A stretch of DNA of 64,000 bases from positions 4,049,501-4,113,500 of the forward strand of contig NZ_CP152049.1 of the NCBI RefSeq assembly GCF_038630985.1, given 5' to 3'. This DNA comes from Paenibacillus sp. FSL H8-0548. Its GTDB lineage: Bacteria > Bacillota > Bacilli > Paenibacillales > Paenibacillaceae. The position numbers were made by a program, and so were the translations under genes. Shown here in pieces: positions 63,554 through 64,000 of the stretch (its first letter is position 1; the number at the start of each line of letters is the position of its first letter). The notes under the pieces were generated by a model, which saw only the letters and a program-made list of their open reading frames with translations, was not told where the DNA came from and searched no databases.

Positions 63554-64000
63554 TTAAAGTGGTCCCGAAATACCTTGTTTCCGAATCATGATAAAGTGCG
63601 CAGCCAACATTGCAATCAGAGCGCCAGGCAAGAAGAACACATGGATCGCAAAGAAACGAGTCAGCGTTTGCGCGCCTACGATATCGCCCCCATAAAGGAA
63701 TGAAGCGATATATGGTCCGATTACCGGAACGGATTCAGCAATTTGGACACCAACTTTTGTTGCGTAGTATGCTTTGTTATCCCAAGGAAGCAGGTAGCCT
63801 GTGAAACCTAGGCCTAACATAATAAAGAAGATCAGCATTCCGACAACCCAGTTCATTTCCCTCGGTGCTTTGTAAGAACCAGTAAAAAACACTCGTAAGG
63901 TATGTAGGAACATCATTACAATAACTAAGCTTGCCCCAAAATGGTGCATGCCTCGAACAATTTGTCCGAATGCTACTTTGTGCTGCAGGTAATCAACGCT
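63554..64000 (-). CDS. qcrB: Menaquinol:cytochrome c reductase cytochrome b subunit (5' end outside window)
   Basis: C-terminal 148 residues of the cytochrome b6 subunit. The frame is open to the window edge. RGMHHFGASLVIVMMFLHTLRVFF and RFFAIHVFFLPGALIAMLAAH carry histidines that serve as heme ligands; GYLLPWDNKAYYATKVG is the quinol-site region. It is followed by qcrC after 18 bases. Confidence 0.95.
   Translation of the reverse strand, partial: SVDYLQHKVAFGQIVRGMHHFGASLVIVMMFLHTLRVFFTGSYKAPREMNWVVGMLIFFIMLGLGFTGYLLPWDNKAYYATKVGVQIAESVPVIGPYIASFLYGGDIVGAQTLTRFFAIHVFFLPGALIAMLAAHFIMIRKQGISGPL

Overview
The window reads as chromosome of a spore-forming, low-to-mid GC Firmicute of the Paenibacillus type. 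This is inferred from gene content and order, not from a database search. The right half matches the Bacillus-type block qcrB-qcrC-ypjA-ypjB-(yitT)-mazG-dapB-mgsA-bshB1-bshA-cca-birA-panBCD-dinG-tseB-...-dnaD. Also present are bacillithiol genes, sporulation-linked genes (ypjB, a GerMN lipoprotein), S-layer homology domains, a fused two-module dynamin (DynA) and a YesM/YesN-type two-component system. No tRNA, rRNA, CRISPR array, phage or insertion sequence was seen.

Layout. 1-4.5 kb (minus): a four-gene sugar ABC importer of the YtfQ-YtfR-YtfT-YjfF type, with the last gene cut by the window edge. 4.8-9.2 kb (plus, divergent): sensor kinase, AraC-type response regulator and an orphan sugar-binding lipoprotein, probably a three-component sensor for the importer. 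9.2-14.5 kb (minus): a YqkE-like small protein, purT and a heterodimeric ABC exporter. 14.8-19.4 kb (minus): DynA dynamin, a small conserved gene and nth. 19.6-24.1 kb (minus): an SLH protein, a GerMN lipoprotein and a cell-wall amidase. 24.3-27.4 kb: leuCD divergent from a LysR regulator. 27.4-36.2 kb: methionine salvage genes (mtnU-like, mtnE, mtnWXB) wrapped around proBAC. A proline-specific T-box precedes proB, and tight gene overlaps suggest that mtnWXB is transcribed under the same control.

36.3-39.6 kb is a repeat-flanked accessory islet of small, AT-rich genes (DinB, two GNAT acetyltransferases, one unknown). 39.6-42.4 kb (minus): a hydroxyacyl-CoA dehydrogenase, ackA and dnaD in one overlapping operon. 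42.6-44.6 kb: a short FtsH-like membrane protease and an unknown membrane-anchored partner. 44.7-50.9 kb: tseB, mtaD, rex, dinG and a TPR protein. 50.9-59 kb: panBCD behind an attenuator leader, birA, a 39-bp tandem repeat, cca, bshA, bshB1, mgsA and dapB. 59-64 kb: a TPR protein, MazG, a YitT-family protein (plus), ypjB, ypjA, qcrC and the 3' part of qcrB.

Most of the window is core metabolism and envelope biology. The least explained items are the proline T-box that seems to govern methionine salvage, the FtsH-like/partner pair, the dense hairpin-forming 39-bp repeats between cca and birA, the hairpin that buries the ypjB ribosome-binding site, the structured purT leader, and the kinase/regulator/lipoprotein trio.
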